DNA from: Diphasiastrum complanatum
Taxonomy: Eukaryota; Streptophyta; Lycopodiopsida; Lycopodiales; Lycopodiaceae
Length of the DNA: 64,000 nt
Reading direction: 5' to 3'
Assembly: GCA_029204225.1 (NCBI GenBank)
Contig: CM055102.1
Span: forward strand, 10,987,245-11,051,244
Positions 61,807 through 64,000 of this stretch are shown here, one piece after another. Positions within the stretch are counted from its first letter, which is position 1; every line of letters starts with the position of its first letter. Position numbers and translations under genes: made by a program. The notes under the pieces were generated by a model, which did no database searches, was not told the DNA's origin, and worked only from the letters and a program-made list of their open reading frames with translations.

Positions 61807-63501
61807 TCTCGAAAGTTGCCACATGGCAAGCCACATAGGCTTGCCACATGTAAAACCATGTAGGCTTGGGACTTGCCACGTGGAAAGCCACATAGAACTA
61901 CGATAGGCTTGTGTAGCAGGCCACATAGGCATGTCATAGGTCTGCTATCTACCAAGCCTGTCGCAGACTGCCACGTGGCAAGCCATGTAGGCCTACCCCA
62001 TGGCAAGTCATGCAAGCTTGGGGTTTGCCATGTGGCAAACCATGTAGCTCTAACATATGCTTGCATGGCAAGCCAACCAGGCTCTGCCACGTAGGCCTGA
62101 GTGGACATAGAGAGAGAATTGGGGCTCGAAAGTTGCCACATGGCAAGCCAACCAGGCTCTACCACGTAGGCCTGAGTGGACATAGAGAGAGAATTGGGAC
62201 TCGAAAGTTGCCACATGGCAAGCCATGTAGGTAAGCTTGCCATGGGGAAAACCATGTAGGCTTGGCACTGGCCATGTGGCAAGCCACCCCACAGACCCTT
62301 CCATCAACCACATAGACACTGGTGAGGGTATATATAGAGCGTAGAGCCAACCAACCCCACCTGCCCATGCACCGAATCCACATGGAAGCACTCTAATTGA
62401 TCATGCCAATCTCCCATGCATGTCCACTGCATGTAGGTACCCCTAATCCATAATAGCCAAGACCCATGCATAAGCACAGTGCATGTACACCCTATCCCGT
62501 ACTAGGATGCAACACACATGCCTATATCGCATGCGGGTGTGACCCCATGGTCCTACTCGACTATTATCCAGATTAGGCCTAGCCCCTACGTCCAAGACAG
62601 CCCCTAATGGTCCAAACCCCCATTAGGGCCGTCACACCTACTATCTACCAAGCCTATCATAGTTTGCCACATGGCAAGCCACATAGGCCTGCCACATGGC
62701 AAATCATGCAAGCTTGGGGTTTGCCACATGGCAAGCCATGTAGGCCTACCACAGGCTTGTGCGGCAAGCTAACCGAGCTCTACCATGTAGGGCCTGAGTG
62801 GACCCAGAGACAGAGATAGAGAGGTGGGCTCGAAAGCTGACACGTGGCAAGCCATGTAGGCCTACCATAGGCTTGCATGGCAGACCACATAGGTATGGCA
62901 TAAGCCTCATGTTTGCCATGCAAGCATGTTGCAATTTGCCACATAGGCTTGCCATAGGCTTGTGTGGCAAGCCAACCAAGCTCTGCCACGTAGGCTTGAG
63001 TGGACCTAGAGAGTGAAAGAGGTGGGGCTCGCAAGCTACCACGTGGCAAGCCACGTGCTGTTAGACTCTTTCTTATCGCATACCTCCAAGGTTAACCACA
63101 AGAGACCGAACGATTCATGTTCCACCCCGCCATAGGACCTAATCCGGGTCCACCCTCCGTGCCCTGGCCTGTGACCGTAACAAGCAAGATCCGACCTCCA
63201 TCCTAGACAGTGTCCCATACCATTGCCTAGGCTCTCAGCCATCTCCCGCCTCAAGCTAGCGCTCATCCTGGCCGTGCACACCGCTCTCCATCCACCTCCT
63301 CCTAGGAAGATAGAATGGATGGCAACTGAGTCCTCCTCCCCTTGTATAACTCCAAGGTGGGAGACTCCAAGCCATGCGCAAGTCCTAGATCATGACACAT
63401 GGCAACCATGCAGGTTCACGAGTCACCGGTCAGGCAACAGGCCCAGTCATCGTCCAGTCTCAAGTTTAGGTTTGGGACCCAAGGGAGTTGGGTCCCTAAC
63501 A
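61807..63501 (-). repeat. Putative LTR of a Ty3 element with internal CATGGCA minisatellite
   Basis: On the minus strand a purine tract AGGAGAAGGGA (about 63,512-63,502) is followed by TGTTAGGGACCCAACTCC from 63501, an LTR start. The block runs to about 61,807, where it meets LINE B. A TATATATA box (62,329-62,336, read on the minus strand) lies inside. Much of 61,807-63,060 is built from TTGCCACATGGCAAGCCA-type units and a ~75-bp unit (starting near 62,074 and 62,149, diverged copies near 62,760 and 62,970). The lower end is inferred. Confidence 0.55.
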
Positions 63502-63551
63502 TTCCCTTCTCCTTAAAAGATTCCTTATCTAAGGAAGAAAATCTGAGAACC

Positions 63552-64000
63552 TCAGCCTACACGTTCCTTTTCCCAAGTATCATCATCTTCGGAGCTTCCT
63601 TTCCAACGAACCAAGTACTCAATTACGTGCCGATTTCTGAGCCCACGTTGACGTACATCAACAATGGCATGTGGTTCCGTAGGTACAAAGGATGTCAGGT
63701 CCTCAAGTTGAACTAGGTCCTCCTGAAGAATCAAGTCATCCTTTCCACCAAGTTGTTCTTTTAAACGACTAATGTGAAAAACTGGATGAACTAACACCTT
63801 GAGGAAGTTCTAGTTAATAGGCATTCCAATGGAGTTTCCTTACTATACGGAATGGCCCAGCATAACGAGGTGATAATTTAGGATATTTTCCAGTCTTTAA
63901 AACCTTAGAGTCTTTTGGGATTCTAAGATATACCCAAGCTCCCTCCTCATAGACCCTAGGTTGTCACTTCTGATTAGCGTAAAATTGGGCTCTATCCTGA
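63552..64000 (-). pseudogene. Ty3 integrase C-terminus with chromodomain
   Basis: Entering from the window edge, the minus strand reads RAQFYANQK, GAWVYLRIPKDSKV and KLSPRYAGPFRIVRK, then after a stop and shift VHPVFHISRLKEQLG. The chromodomain follows: VIEYLVRWKGSSEDDDTWEK, close to the frame end at 63552. The GPF-HPVFHISRLK-LVRWKG order is that of chromovirus (Ty3) integrases, whose chromodomain directs insertion to heterochromatin. It is broken by at least one stop (AY-stop-LELP) and one frameshift. Confidence 0.88.

Overview
The window is nuclear DNA of a land plant with a large, repeat-swollen genome. The signs are a plant-type YAK1 kinase gene, a SABATH methyltransferase-like gene, Copia elements primed by initiator tRNA-Met, a chromodomain Ty3 element, plant-like LINEs and very long (GA)n/(GT)n tracts. 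A fern or another large-genome non-seed plant is my tentative guess; the sequence alone does not settle it. There is no bacterial, CRISPR, rRNA or tRNA content.

Layout. 1-3900: microsatellite, short tandem duplications, a palindrome cluster and a Copia gag-protease remnant. 3911-9482: a complete, very young non-autonomous LTR element with 647-bp LTRs that differ at two positions, a perfect 5-bp target duplication, and one intact 1030-codon reading frame that has Gag but no recognisable pol. 10151-14236: Copia remnants and LTR-like pieces on the minus strand, ending in a perfect 18-bp-arm hairpin. 14472-15074: a four-copy tandem array. 15151-19683: a three-exon SABATH methyltransferase-like gene (minus) with one apparent frameshift and a short C-terminus; its first intron holds Copia debris and (GT)n/(GA)n tracts. 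22150-35907: several decayed Copia elements on the minus strand. One of them is split inside its protease by a plus-strand non-autonomous relative (28691-33524).

39349-52546 (minus) carries 14 exons of a YAK1-type (DYRK family) protein kinase. They cover the kinase domain from just before subdomain IV through the long Gly/Pro/Gln-rich tail. All intron phases agree and the joined exons total 2,682 nt, an exact 894 codons including the stop. The N-terminal exons are not visible. Upstream of the first visible exon lie two head-to-tail LINEs (52994-61806) and a Ty3 element (61807-64000), so the missing exons are either beyond the window or lost. One YAK1 intron also holds a histone H3/CENH3-like terminal exon (46397-46699).

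Most notable: (1) the young Gag-only element with an unexplained ~760-residue extension; (2) a LINE family whose four 3' ends here all finish in ACATTAATAAA followed by a (TTTC)n/(TC)n tail instead of poly(A), with further copies starting exactly where such tails end, which suggests microsatellite-targeted insertion; (3) the H3/CENH3-like exon inside a kinase intron.
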